From Lepus europaeus (lineage: Eukaryota > Chordata > Mammalia > Lagomorpha > Leporidae): 64,000 bases of DNA. This document shows, in pieces, positions 54,231 through 64,000 of this stretch. The first letter of the stretch is position 1. The number at the start of each line of letters is the position of its first letter. A program made the position numbers and the translations under genes. The notes under the pieces are model-generated. The model ran no database searches, was not told where the DNA came from, and saw only the letters and a list, made by a program, of their open reading frames with translations. Location: contig NC_084827.1 of the NCBI RefSeq assembly GCF_033115175.1, positions 180,079,601 to 180,143,600 on the forward strand. The letters are read 5' to 3'.

Positions 54231-54441
54231 GGACCGGAAGTTAAGCTGCTGCCTGAGCCGCCGCTGGCATCACACACACAGTGACGCTGCTCTGCTTTGC
54301 CTGGGAAAGCAACGGGAGACAGCACCAGCACCCGGGCTCTGCAGCCCATGTGGGAGACCCGGATGGAGCTCCTGGCTCCTGGCTTTGGCCTGGACCAGCC
54401 CCAGCTGTGTCAGACATTTGGGGAGTGAACCAGCAGATGAA

Positions 54442-54488
<47 letters not shown>

Positions 54489-54526
54489 CTCCCTCTCTGT
54501 CACTCTGCCTTTAGAATAAATAAAAT
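54231..54526 (+). mobile_element. CSINE, second of two at one target site
   Basis: GGACCGGAAGTTAAGCTGCT head, more diverged and with an internal deletion around the B-box, then AGCCCATGTGGGAGACCC, a long (CT)n and a TTAGAATAAATAAAATAAAT tail. It lies between the second target copy (54218-54230) and a third (AAATGAAACTCA at 54527-54538). Confidence 0.88.
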
Positions 54527-54732
54527 AAATGAAACTCAATCAAAAACCAAAACTCACCTCAGGTGCGCTAATAGACATAAATGTGGCAAATAAAGAAAAC
54601 ACAGCTTCTCAAAGATTTAGCAACAAGAGCTGCAATATCTTGCGTCAGGCAGAGAGTTCTTAGAGTACACAAAGAATGATAATCACAAAGGAAAACTGAT
54701 AAGCTAAGTTATATTAGCCTTAAGAAATAGTG

Positions 54733-55050
54733 TACTGGGATTAGTGCTGTGGTGTAGTGGGTAAAGCCGCCACCTGTGGTGCTGGCAGCCCATGTGGGTG
54801 CTGGTTCGAGTCCTGGCTGCTCCACTTTCAATCCAGCTCCCTGCTAATGTAACTGGAAAAGCAGCAGCAGATGGCCCAAGTCCTTGGGCCCCTGCACCCA
54901 CATGAGAGACCTGGAAGAAGCTCCTGGCTCCCGGCTTCAGATCAGCCCAGCTCCAGCTGTTGTGGATATCTGGGGAGTGAGCCAGCAGATGGAAGACCTC
55001 TCTCTCCACCTCTTCTCTCTATGACTCTGCCTCTCAAATAATTTCTTTTT
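54733..55050 (+). mobile_element. CSINE
   Basis: GGGATTAGTGCTGTGGTGTA, intact B-box GGTTCGAGTCC, CCCAAGTCCTTGGGCCCC, TATCTGGGGAGTGAGCCAGC, and CTCTCAAATAATTTC tail. Confidence 0.9.
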
Positions 55051-57149
55051 TTAAAAAAGAAATACCATGCAAATACAGTCAAACTCTCTTGAAGCAATGC
55101 ATTTGAGTTCCATAATCCAAGAACCACAGAGAATTTTCCATGCGTCTGTGGTGGAGGCTGGACACGCAGCCCACCCATGTCTCCTCCCTCGGAGCCAAGA
55201 GTGGCCATGGGAGGCGGCACGGGCGAGGACAGGCAGACATCATCCGTGCCCCGCTGCAGGCCTGGGCTGCACACGCTCTCCTGGTCTTCCATGCTTTCTC
55301 CTCCCTCATCTGTGGAAGGAGATTTGATGCCCAAGATGAACTTGGAAAACGGCAGAGCCTGGGGCCTGAGTGAAGCCATAGAGCAGGAGGAGGCCCCCCT
55401 TAGTTGGGTGTGACCTGGTCGAGGGGCGTCCATTGTGCTCAGCCCCGAGTTTGCTGGGACAGTAGCTGGAGCCGCAGCTAGATTTTCTTGTCTGTTATCC
55501 ATCCAGTGGTTAACACCTGCTCCAGGCTCTGGGGACACAAAGGCAGCGGCAGGGGGCAGCGCTGTGCTCTGCGGTGGGGCTCACGTTCAGGTGCAGCTTG
55601 GTGGCAGGGGACGGAGAGCAGGTGGCCACGCCCCAGGCCGGGAGGCAGTAAAGGCTCAGACAACCTAACGCAGGCTGGCAGGGACTGCCAGTGGAGACAG
55701 CTTAGACTGTGCAAGCAGCCAACAGCACGTGGTTTGGAGCAGGGAGCAGAAGCAGTGCCTCTCCTGGGGGCCGGAGTGGCCTCCAGACGGCTCGTGGGCA
55801 AGCGGCAAAGATCAGGCAAGTGTGGTCCCTGCCCTCAGAGACGAAGGCGGTGTGGCCAGAGAACGCTCCGGCTCAAACGCTGCGACGCTGGGGCTTAGCA
55901 CAAGCCAGGGCGTTCAGGCTCCCGGCGTGGCAGGCACCTGAGCTCTGCTCTCCTGCTGTCCACGTTTCTCAGAAGCGCTTTGCCGTGCACCTGTCAGGAC
56001 AGAGACCTCAGCACTCTCCTGCCCTTGCTTGTCTGTGCTGGGTGTTCGGTGGCCTGCAGTGGACTGCAGGTGGCACTTGGGGTACCTGCTCATGGGTGTG
56101 TGTGAGGCCCAGCTGTCTGGGGGAGGGGTGGCCTGGTCACAGCCCCAGGGACCAGCACAGGTTAACCTGTGCTGGGGATGCTTCAGTCCTCAGGACAATG
56201 GGAACTCAAAGCTAGAAGGACACATACGAAGCTCACCCCAGGTCGTTCACAGATGAGAAAGCAAACACGGTTCCCTGGGGTCCCCCAGGACGGCTCCAGC
56301 CCACCGGATGTTCAGCCGCAAGTCTGCTCCTCTGAGCTGAGTTCACGGTCTCGAGATCTCTCAGGGCAGTGGCACCCTGGCTTGGAAGTTCCATAAAGCA
56401 GGCTGCATGGCGGCACGGTGGCTCTCCTGCGGTGCAGCCGTGGCCCCTCCTGCCCATCTGTGCAGGAGGTGCAGCTGTGAGCCACTGCGTCTGCCTCGGC
56501 TTCTCCCGCTGCAGCCCAGCAGCAGGAAGTGGGACCTGGTGCGTGGCCCCTCCCACAGCACCTGCCTGGGTATTTTCTGGACCTGCAGCCGGGCTCCCCC
56601 CGCAGGAGGAGGCCTGGGGCTCAGGGATGCACGGGCCACAGGCACCCACCATGGGCTCAGTGGGACTGTGGGTGTGTGCATGCATTTCTGTGTGTACGTG
56701 AGTGAACACGTACATGGGGGTGTAGGCGTGTTTGCATGTACACACATGTATGTGCACACACGTGTCAATGTGTACACGTACATGCATACACTGAGTGAAC
56801 ATGCGCATGTGGGAGAATACATATGTTTATGTATGAGTAACTACACACATGTTAATGTGTGCATGTGAGTGAACATGTACATGCGGGATGTATATGTGTT
56901 TGAAGTCCATGCCTTTGTAGGTGTGGGATGTGTGTATGTAACGTGCATCTGTGTTTTTGGCCTATGTGTGTGTTATGTGGTCCTGGGACAGGCAGGGCAC
57001 TGTCTCCCTCTGCCCGCCCGCCGTCTATTGGTGCTGCGTTTGCACTTCACGAAGGCAGAGACTTCCTCAAAGCTCCAGCTCTGCTGGCCAGGGCCGACCT
57101 TGGGCGCTCAGAATAAGTGGCCAGCAGGTGGCCAGCATGGGGCACTCAC
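55051..57149. other. Intergenic unique DNA with TG/TGTA microsatellite
   Basis: Mostly GC-rich unique DNA. A degenerate GTGTGT/ACATGTAC-rich microsatellite of about 320 bp lies at 56650-56975 and explains Cys/His/Val-rich frames there. No exon. Confidence 0.45.
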
Positions 57150-57230
57150 CTGGTGCCTGGTGCGGTGCTAAGTGTGCTGGAAGCCATCCACACCTCCCAG
57201 AAGCCCCGAGAGGCAGAGGTCAAAGGTGTG
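57150..57230 (+). mobile_element. MIR-like fragment
   Basis: TGCCTGGTGCGGTGCTAAGT, then GCCATCCACACCTCCCAG and CCCGAGAGGCAGAGGTC fit the MIR core order (GTGCTAAGCGC ... GAGGTAG). Confidence 0.45.
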
Positions 57231-57559
57231 CCCACGCGTGTGCTGCGTGTGCAGAGCCAACAGGGTGAGGGCTGGGCTGGGCTGCAGTGTGGGTCACTCA
57301 TAGCCCTTGCTCTACACTGGAACTGATGGCAGACTTTGTTTCTGGGGTGCTTAATCCCTTGGCCAAAGGCAAGACGGAGGTACTGCGTGCGCCGTGTTGA
57401 GGGACTGGGTTAAACACCTTGGGCAATGAGGCTATTCTCTGATGACAAGACCAGCGGGAGGTGGAGGGGCCATTCCCTCCCTCCAGATCTGGGGGTCCCA
57501 CTGACCTCTCCCAGGCCCACTCACTGACAGCCCTGAGGCAGCAAGCGCCTGCCGACGGG

Positions 57560-57845
57560 AGAGAGATTCATTTATTTCTCTGAAAGACACGGCAGATCTT
57601 CCGTCTGTTGGTTCACTGGCAAACGGCCACGACAGCCAGAGCGTGGCCAGGCCAAAGTCAGGAGCGAAGAGCTGCATCCGGGTCTCCCCCAGGGGCGCAG
57701 GGGACACCGCTGGGACAGTTGGGCCATGTCCTGCTGCCTCCCTCAGGGCGTTCTCAGGAAGTCGGGTTGGAAGTGGAGAAGCCAGGACTCGGCCAGCACA
57801 CCCATACGGGATTCCGACGTTGTTGCTGGAGTTGGCGGTTCTAAC
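57560..57845 (-). mobile_element. C-SINE, reverse orientation, truncated against an LTR-like segment
   Basis: GAGATTCATTTATTTCTCTG, ATCTTCCGTCTGTTGGTTC, GAAGTGGAGAAGCCAGGACTC, CATACGGGATTCCGACGTTG and GGCGGTTCTAAC. The SINE text then stops where the following LTR-like sequence begins, before the expected head (GCGCCACAGC). Confidence 0.75.
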
Positions 57846-58050
57846 TGCTGGGGTTTGTGTCTTGTGACCATGAAGAATTAGGGGCACGGACAAGGAAGAG
57901 TGAGCAAAGCAAAAGAAATTTACTGAAAAAAAACAAAAACAAAAACAAAAAAACAGAAGAAAGAAGAGAGAAGAGAGGAGAGAGAGAGGAGGGAGAGGGA
58001 GGAGGGAGAGGGAGGAGAGAGAGGGAGGAGGGAGGCACCTGTCCCCATGA
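57846..58050 (-). mobile_element. LTR-like terminal segment, copy B, with GA-rich tract
   Basis: TGCTGGGGTTTGTGTCTTG, GGGGCACGGACAAGGAAG and AGCAAAGCAAAAGAAATTTA parallel 45194-45255. It is followed by CAAAAACAAAAACAAAAA and a GAGAGGAGGGAGAGGG microsatellite to about 58045. Probably the same retroelement family as copy A in the same orientation. It interrupts a SINE at its left edge. Confidence 0.45.
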
Positions 58051-58786
58051 AACAGCAATCCTTGGCCCCAGTGGTGCACGGCCCCAGCGGGATCCTAGCG
58101 CGAGGTTGAGCAGCTGGGTGGGGGTGCCCTTGACTTGGTCACTTCCTACATGGCCGCAGTGGCCTCGGCGAGGCTGGGGTTCTGGTGGAACTTCCGTGAC
58201 GGCGCCTGGCGGGCAATCACGTGTAGGATTCCTTCCGTCCCAGCCCCCGGCTTCACCTGTTAGGGCAGGCGCAGGTGGCTCCAGCCTTATTTTGATACCG
58301 CTCCTTCCCCGAGTCTCGCTCTAAGGCTTGGCGGACAAGCTCTCCAACCTCGCTGGCTGCCCCTGTGAATTCCGATGGATCGCGAAGGCTACCCTGCGAG
58401 CCTGGGGGTGGAGATTTCCAGAGGTTTGAGACACAGTTACTGGGCCAGAGTCCTTTCATTTTCCAATCGCGTTGTTCAGGGAGCTGCCATCTTTATTTCA
58501 AATCCAGAATCTTTTGTTATTTTCTCTGTTTTGGTTAGATCCTCCCATGCCTCCCTCCCAGCAAAATCTTAGGGCTTTCATCACTAGCCCGCCTCAGTGG
58601 CTTGGCTTCTGTGGGTTCCACAGTTAGTGGCTACGAATAGCATCACTCTCGTGAAATAGCCCAGTGTCTCCACCACAACCACTGCCTTGAAGGAAGGGCA
58701 GCTGTGTGTGGGTGACGAGTCCCGCACCTGCTGTTTGGGAGCGGGGTGTTTGCCGAGGCCCTGCCACTCTCAGAAGTGGTCTTCGG
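58051..58786. other. Possible continuation of LTR-like element, otherwise unassigned
   Basis: Mixed unique DNA. No coding or repeat signature is strong enough to name. It could be U3 of the element at 57846. Confidence 0.25.
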
Positions 58787-58867
58787 GAAGACCCTTGGGA
58801 GCAGGGCCGTACTGAAGACCCTTGGGAGCAGGGTCGTACTGAAGACCCTTGGGAGCAGGGCTGTACT
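58787..58867. repeat. Tandem repeat, 27-bp unit, 3 copies
   Basis: Three units of GAAGACCCTTGGGAGCAGGG+CCGTACT with one varying base. In one frame it encodes three copies of a nine-residue motif (KTLGSRAVL), but no gene context exists. Confidence 0.93.
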
Positions 58868-58894
58868 TACCGTTAAGTGTGGGCCTGGAGCACT

Positions 58895-59010
58895 GCCCCC
58901 AGAGCTTCGATTCCACTTCAATCAGATTCCGTTGCGTGCACTGCTCCCTTAATGAGGGTTAATGATGTTAATTACTGTCCCCTTCACTTAAGAACAAGCC
59001 CAAGAGCGGC
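58895..59010. promoter_or_regulatory. Candidate conserved non-coding block I
   Basis: CACTTCAATCAGATTCCGTT, CCTTAATGAGGGTTAATGAT, GTTAATTACTGTCCCCTTC and ACTTAAGAACAAGC in a repeat-free setting. TAATGA, TTAATTA and TAATCG homeodomain-type cores lie close together. Confidence 0.35.
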
Positions 59011-62000
59011 TAATCGCCACAGAATGGCCCAGGAACAGCTGGGGCCCGGCAGAGCCCTGAAGAACCTACAGTCAGTCCCCTCTCTCGCCCATCCAGCCAC
59101 CTCTGCACCCAGGACGCAGGGGGCTGCTCCATCTCCTGTCTCCACGATGGCTACACACGGGAGGGGCAGGCGCTGTGGCAGCCCCAGCACTGCCAGGGGC
59201 ACCTGGGGCTTTCATCCCCTGGGCTGCTGTCGGGCTCCCGAGGTCGGGGACTGCTGCTCCGTGGACCAGAGCAGGAGAGAGGGGCACACGGTGCAGGACC
59301 AAGCAGGGCCTCCCTTGCGTGGCTGGGGGCGGGGGTGCGCCTCTAGGGAGTGCAGTCTGGAAACGGCCACCTGGAGGAAAAATGCACAGGTGGTGTGGCC
59401 CACTGATTCTCTTCTAGAACTTTCTCCTGCAGGTCTTTCTTGGACAAGCCTGAGACAAGTATCTGCAGGGTCACTACGGCGTGCATGGGACAGCAAAAGG
59501 ACAGAAACAGCTTAAACAGGTTCCCCAGGGTGGGGCGGCTCGATAGCTTGTTACCCCCCAAGGGGGGTGCTGGTAGGGTTGAACTACACGGCCGGTCTAT
59601 ATACGTTGGTAAGACACGGTATCTTGGGTACAGTATCCGGCAAAGAGCAAAGATGTCAAACTGTGTGGATGGCACGTGACCACGTGTATGAAAGCGGGGT
59701 GCACCTGTGTGTGAACAGATGTCCACGTCTACACCCCTGCTCCCTAGACGCCTCACACACAGACCAGGAGGCTGTGCTGCAGGCACCAGCGTGCACCGGC
59801 CTGGGCTGCGTGCAGGACACAAACACGGCCTATCAGTGTGCACCTGGGAGCAGAGGCGGAGCCCTGTGTGTGGGGGAAGGCGGAGCTGTGGTGCTGGGTT
59901 CTGAAGAGGTGGGGCTGGCGGATGCTGGCCCAGGTTTCAAAGGCTCCAGGCCCCCGGGCCCCAGAGTGTAGACGCAGAGTCAGGAAGGGTAGGGAGTTGG
60001 CGTCGGGGAGAACGCAGTGGCCACGAGAATCACGGGTCCACACGTGTGTGCCGGGAGAGAGCAGCGGGCACGCTGCGGGGTATTTAGGTTGTTGTTACCT
60101 GGTTTTAATACTCATGTTGCTCTAACGCTTTGCTGCCCAGTAGACACGCCTCATCGGCCCCACGTGGCTATTTAAATTTAAATTCCCGTGAGCACAACTG
60201 GAAACCCACTCGGCGGCACCTCCCAGTGTGAGGTCAACAGGTTCAGCAGTGGGATTCATGCTGCCTCTACCAAGTCACCGCGCGTGTCCTCACAGAATTT
60301 AAAATTCTCCATCGACCTTTACTTTTCTATTCCTTATGTCTTTCTGGTCTTGCTTTTTCTCTTCCCCACATTTGCCCTTGGTCTTTCTGTCTCAGTTTTC
60401 GTCACGGTCAACGTGTGAGCGCATCTAACGAGCACTGCCCTGGCGCCGCCGCTCCAGTCCCAGCTCCGACTACTGCGGGTGGGACCTCACCTTCGAGCTC
60501 AGGAGGCAGAAACAGGGCCCTGCTAAGACCTTGTTGTGAAGTTACTGCGTCACTTCAGAGCAATGGCTTTATTCTGCTACATGAATGACGTTTCTAGAAT
60601 AAAGGGTTAAATACAAAGGTACAAGGTGGTACACAGCGCCCGTCCACGAGTGAAGAGCGGGTGCACGGGTGCCGTCCTCGTGGCTTCCCGGTGGCCACAC
60701 TGGAAGGCTCCCTGACTACCACGCTGGAAATCGGACAGCAGATCGGGGAAGGTACAGAGACCGGTCGGAAAGGCTGTGGAGCTCGGGAAGGGAGAATTCG
60801 CTCCCATGCGAACTGTCCGTTCACTGAGGGGCCACGGCCGTTGTCACAGAAGACAGCGTCCTGCAGCCCTAACGCGGGGGCCAGCCTACTCCAGGCAGAG
60901 CCGAGCACCGTGGCTGGAGAGCGCGGGCCCCTGTGGTCACTGCGCAGTCCCGGGGCCATCTTCGGACGGGCAGGGGTGGGATCTTCTCCCGGGACGGCTG
61001 GGGCCCTCTCCGTGTCCGAGAGGCTCGAGGGCTGCTTCTCAGACAGGCGCTACTTTTTCTTTTTCTCCTTTTTCTCCTTTTTCCCTTTCTCCTTTTCTTT
61101 TTCTTTTTCCTTTTCCTTTTCTGTGCCTCCCGTTAATGCCAGGGCTCGCCTCTTTCCTAGAGGGGTCCTGGCATACCAGTCCTGAAACAGAAGAGAGGAG
61201 AGGGGAGGGCGAGAGGGACGTGAACTCACCGCAGCCTCCTTGAGAACAGAGAAAAGCCTGCTAGGATGGAGGGCGAGCAGCCCGTACGCTTGGGCACCTC
61301 AGGTGTGTTGAACGCCGTCCGTGTCAACCTCAGGACGAGCACGTCAGCAAGGCTGAGCGGTAGTGAAGGGAGGGCCCTCACAGATGATGTTCTAACAACA
61401 GGAACTACCGCAGGAGACTGCCGGCACCACACCTTCACCACGGCCACCGCCACCACACACAGGGACGTCTGCCCAACACCTGTGCCACCCTGGACTGGCG
61501 CCACACTTGTTCCTGACCCTGGGGGCCGAGGGTGATCGTCTCGGAGTCGCTGACGTCGCCTTCCCCAGTTTTGCCTTTAAAAATCTCCCCCTCGGCTCAG
61601 CCTCCCGGAACACACACCCCGTTTGCCAGGCGGCAGCAGGAGCAGCCCCTACTGTGTCGCTCTGTTATTCCATAGTAAATCTATCCTCCAGAGAATCTCA
61701 TTTCTCCAGAGGGTGACAGTGCCAACTCATTCTCAACGGGCTTTTCAACCTGTATTTCCACGTGGTTTTTCACCTTTTACTTCAAGGAGTTTAAAGCTCC
61801 GTAGGTTAAACTTAGCCAACAGTCCTTCCCCGATACATGGTCTGCTTTTCCAGACCTAGTAGTGTGTCCCGAGGACGCAGGTTTTCCTGGTAATGTGCGT
61901 GGCCACCAGCAGTGGACAGGTGGTCGTGTAGGAACCATGGGGTCATTCAGATCTCCAAGGGAGACTGGGTGGAACACATAGCAGGAATGGGGCCACAATG

Positions 62001-62094
62001 CCAACAGAGGACTCATGACGGGAACTGGCTCTGTGACGCATTTCCCCTCAATGTTTGCCTTGTATTTAAAAGCTGAGACACACTTTGGTTTAAA
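59011..62094. other. Intergenic DNA with a CTTTTT pyrimidine tract
   Basis: Unique DNA, with a TTTCTCCTTTTTC/CTTTTC polypyrimidine tract at about 61045-61125. No exon or SINE is seen in this 3-kb stretch, the longest SINE-free part of the right half. Confidence 0.45.
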
Positions 62095-63050
62095 AGCCTT
62101 ACAGCTGTAGTGTTCCATTCAATGATTCCACTATAGATTACGTGTCAGTTCTCCTACTAACGGGCACACAGGTCGTTTCCAGGGTTCGGTTGTTATGAAC
62201 AATCCTGCAGCTCCCGAGTTTACCCGTGCACTTGTGGACGTGCGAGAGAACTCCTCCAGTGTACAAATGAGGGTGCTTTCAAAAGTGTGGAAAATGGGAC
62301 TAACAGATACATTTTGGTGAAAAACTGTTTTGAATCCCTGCACTGTTTTTTCAGAATACACATTTTCCATGAACTTTTTGAAGTGCCCTCATGTGTCTTA
62401 AATACCTTTATTTCCTTTAGTCTCCTGGAAGCTACTTTAGCTGGCTATAAAATCCCAGGCAGATGGTCATTCCCCCCGCACACTGCAGGCATAACCACAG
62501 AGAGGTCTGACTTGCTGCTTATCAGTTCTTTATAAGTAATCCAGTAGTTTTTACATCTGGATTTTTTATCTTAATTTTAGGTCCCCAATAATGTAGCTAG
62601 GCATGGATTTATTTTTACGTTATGCTGAGTATTCGGGGTTTGTTTTTAATCTGAGAACTCATGTCTTCGGTTCAGGAGAAGTCTGGGCAGTATTTTTTCA
62701 GGTAATTCTCATACTTCTTGTTATTTGTTCCTTCCAGAATTTCTGTTAGTTGCATGTCAGTGTCTTTCAACCTGTCCCCAGGTTTCTTAACCTCACTTTC
62801 CTGGATTTTACCTTTTTGTTTTCTAGGCTACCTTCTGCGAGAACTCCTGAGGCTCATCCTCCAGTTCACTAATTTGCTCTCTGACCATGTCTAGCCTAGA
62901 GTTTATGTCCCTTTTATTTTTTGCATTTAATGTCAATTACTATATTTTTATTTCCAAGCTTTATTTTGTGGGTTTTTCCATAATTATCTCTCCTTATTCG
63001 ATTTCTGTCTTTTGAAACTTTGTGTACTTCTTAAATGGAAGTCATTTTTC
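62095..63050 (-). mobile_element. Antisense old LINE (L1M-type) pieces with a MITE inside
   Basis: The left piece (CACAGGTCGTTTCCAGGGTT, GTTGTTATGAACAATCCTGC) is L1 antisense. The right piece (TTTTATCTTAATTTTAGGTC, CAATAATGTAGCTAGGCATG, CAGTTCACTAATTTGCTCTC, TTTTGTGGGTTTTTCC) has the wording of the reverse complement of an old L1-type element. The MITE at 62268-62391 separates them. No intact frames. Confidence 0.55.
62268..62391. mobile_element. MITE with about 28-bp inverted termini
   Basis: The left end TGAGGGTGCTTTCAAAAGTG+TGGAAAATG is the near-exact reverse complement of the right end CATTTTCCATGAACTTTTTG+AAGTGCCCTCA. Total 124 bp, no coding capacity. Internal text (TACATTTTGGTG, TCAGAATACACA) is shared with 13676-13828. 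Short size and long termini fit a non-autonomous mariner/Tc1-type element, family inferred. Confidence 0.7.
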
Positions 63051-63054
63051 ATAT

Positions 63055-63103
63055 TTTAAAGATTCATTTAGTTATTTGACAGACAAAATTACAGAGAGAG
63101 ATG

Positions 63104-63144
<41 letters not shown>

Positions 63145-63363
63145 AATTTTCACTCTCCAAATGAACCCAACAGCCAGGAACTCCATCCAGGTCTCCCATG
63201 TGGGTGGCAGGGACCCAAGTCCTTGGGCCATCTTCCACTCTTCCTAGCTGCATCAGCAGGACGCTGGATGGGAAGTGGAGGAGCGGGGACTTGAACCAGC
63301 CCTCTGACATGGGACGCCTGTGTCGCAAGTGGCAGCTCAACCATTGCACTGCAAAGCCAGCTC
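63055..63363 (-). mobile_element. C-SINE, reverse orientation
   Basis: AAAGATTCATTTAGTTATTTG, (GA)n, CCATGTGGGTGGCAGGGACC, GACTTGAACCAGCCCTCTG, and a closing CCATTGCACTGCAAAGCCAG. Moderately diverged. Confidence 0.85.
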
Positions 63364-63744
63364 CTCACTCCTGTCCTTAAACGTTTTTGTCAGATTGCAC
63401 CTGGCACGCAATTTTCTGAACTGTTTTGGAATTCTGGTTTCCAGATTTATTTGGAGTGGGAACTCCTGGTCTCTGTGCCGCTTGTCATTCCTCTCTCACT
63501 GAGCAGCTCTGCACTTGCTTCTGTGAGGTCCTCTGAGGCCAGCGCAGGGCCAGGCTGTGCGGGGATGCTTTGCCGTCAGTGCCCCGTGGTTTCACCGTGG
63601 ATGTCAGAGGCCCAGGCAGCAGGAGCGGACGTCTTCTCTTCCCTGATGCCTTTTCTTCTATGCTGCATTCTAGACAGTTTTTTGTGCTCCCCTTCCTAGT
63701 TCTTTTATTATTCAGTTGTGTCCGATGCACAGAGAACCCATTCA
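63364..63744. other. Intergenic DNA, probable LINE debris then unique
   Basis: 63365-63470 continues the T-rich style of the old antisense LINE; the rest is unique. No exon. Confidence 0.3.
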
Positions 63745-64000
63745 CTAAGATTTACTTATTTACTTATAAGGCAGAGTTACACAGATCGAGAGGGATTTTT
63801 CGTCCGTGGGTTCACTTTCCAAACAGCCAGCCACAATGGGCAGGGTTGGGCCAGGCTGAAGCCAGGAGCCTGGAACTTCATCTGGGTCTCCCACATAGAT
63901 GGAAGGGGCTCAGACGCTTGGGCCATCCTCCACTGCCTTCTCAGGCCCGTTCGCAGGGGGCTGGATTAGAAGCTGAGCAGCCAGGGCTCCAATTGGTGCT
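63745..64000 (-). mobile_element. C-SINE, reverse orientation, cut by the window end
   Basis: TAAGATTTACTTATTTACTT, GAGTTACACAGATCGAGAGG, GGGTTCACTTTCC, GAAGCCAGGAGCCTGGAAC, CTCAGACGCTTGGGCC and GCTGAGCAGCCAGGGCTCC. The head would lie beyond 64000. Confidence 0.88.

Noticed and set aside
26300..64000. Search for exons of the next gene upstream of ASB18 (IQCA1 in human gene order)
   Set aside because: No ORF with recognisable IQ-motif or AAA-type features and good splice sites was found. In human the gap to that gene is larger than the DNA available here.

Overview
The window is mammalian nuclear DNA, almost certainly from a lagomorph and most likely rabbit (Oryctolagus). More than thirty copies of the lagomorph C-repeat (CSINE) family are scattered over both strands. 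They have the tRNA-like head with an internal promoter, the conserved middle, the CT-rich stretch and the AAATAAAT tail. Several still carry clear target-site duplications. Old L1 pieces, MIR fragments, palindromic MITE-like elements, one solo LTR, several minisatellites and many CA/GA/GATA microsatellites complete a typical mammalian intron and intergenic landscape.

One protein-coding gene can be supported: ASB18 (ankyrin repeat and SOCS box containing 18), read on the minus strand. Three consecutive coding exons are visible: exon 1 (26092-25888, start codon in a strong Kozak context), exon 2 (9916-9752) and exon 3 (6722-6455). Splice phases join without a break (phase 1, phase 1, phase 2) and give about 212 codons from the start Met through the first ankyrin repeats. 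The remaining ankyrin repeats and the SOCS box are not in the window and must lie beyond its left edge. ASB proteins are substrate receptors of Cullin-5 RING ubiquitin ligases.

Layout: 1-6454 is ASB18 intron 3, dominated by one old sense-strand L1 (about 720-4790) riddled with SINEs, then a CpG-dense stretch running into exon 3. 6723-9751 is intron 2, mostly unique GC-rich DNA. 9917-25887 is the 16-kb intron 1. It holds a 1.2-kb 20-bp minisatellite, a second minisatellite of 40-48 bp units, several AT-rich blocks that look like conserved non-coding DNA, and an unusual fragment of reverse transcriptase coding sequence at about 17.85-18.49 kb. 26.1-64 kb is the region 5' of ASB18, with no supportable exon. 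It contains SINEs, L1 fragments on both strands, a 22-bp minisatellite, a solo LTR at 44143-44433, and further AT-rich blocks with homeodomain-type TAATTA/ATTAA motifs.

The observations most worth following are these: the reverse transcriptase fragment, whose RT motif blocks keep their expected spacing although the DNA between them has decayed; the minisatellites that are open in all frames of one strand and repeat E-box sequences inside the ASB18 intron; the textbook solo LTR; the double SINE insertion at one target site; and the series of candidate conserved non-coding elements. No operon-like, CRISPR-like or otherwise novel coding system was found. The longest open reading frames are minisatellite artefacts.
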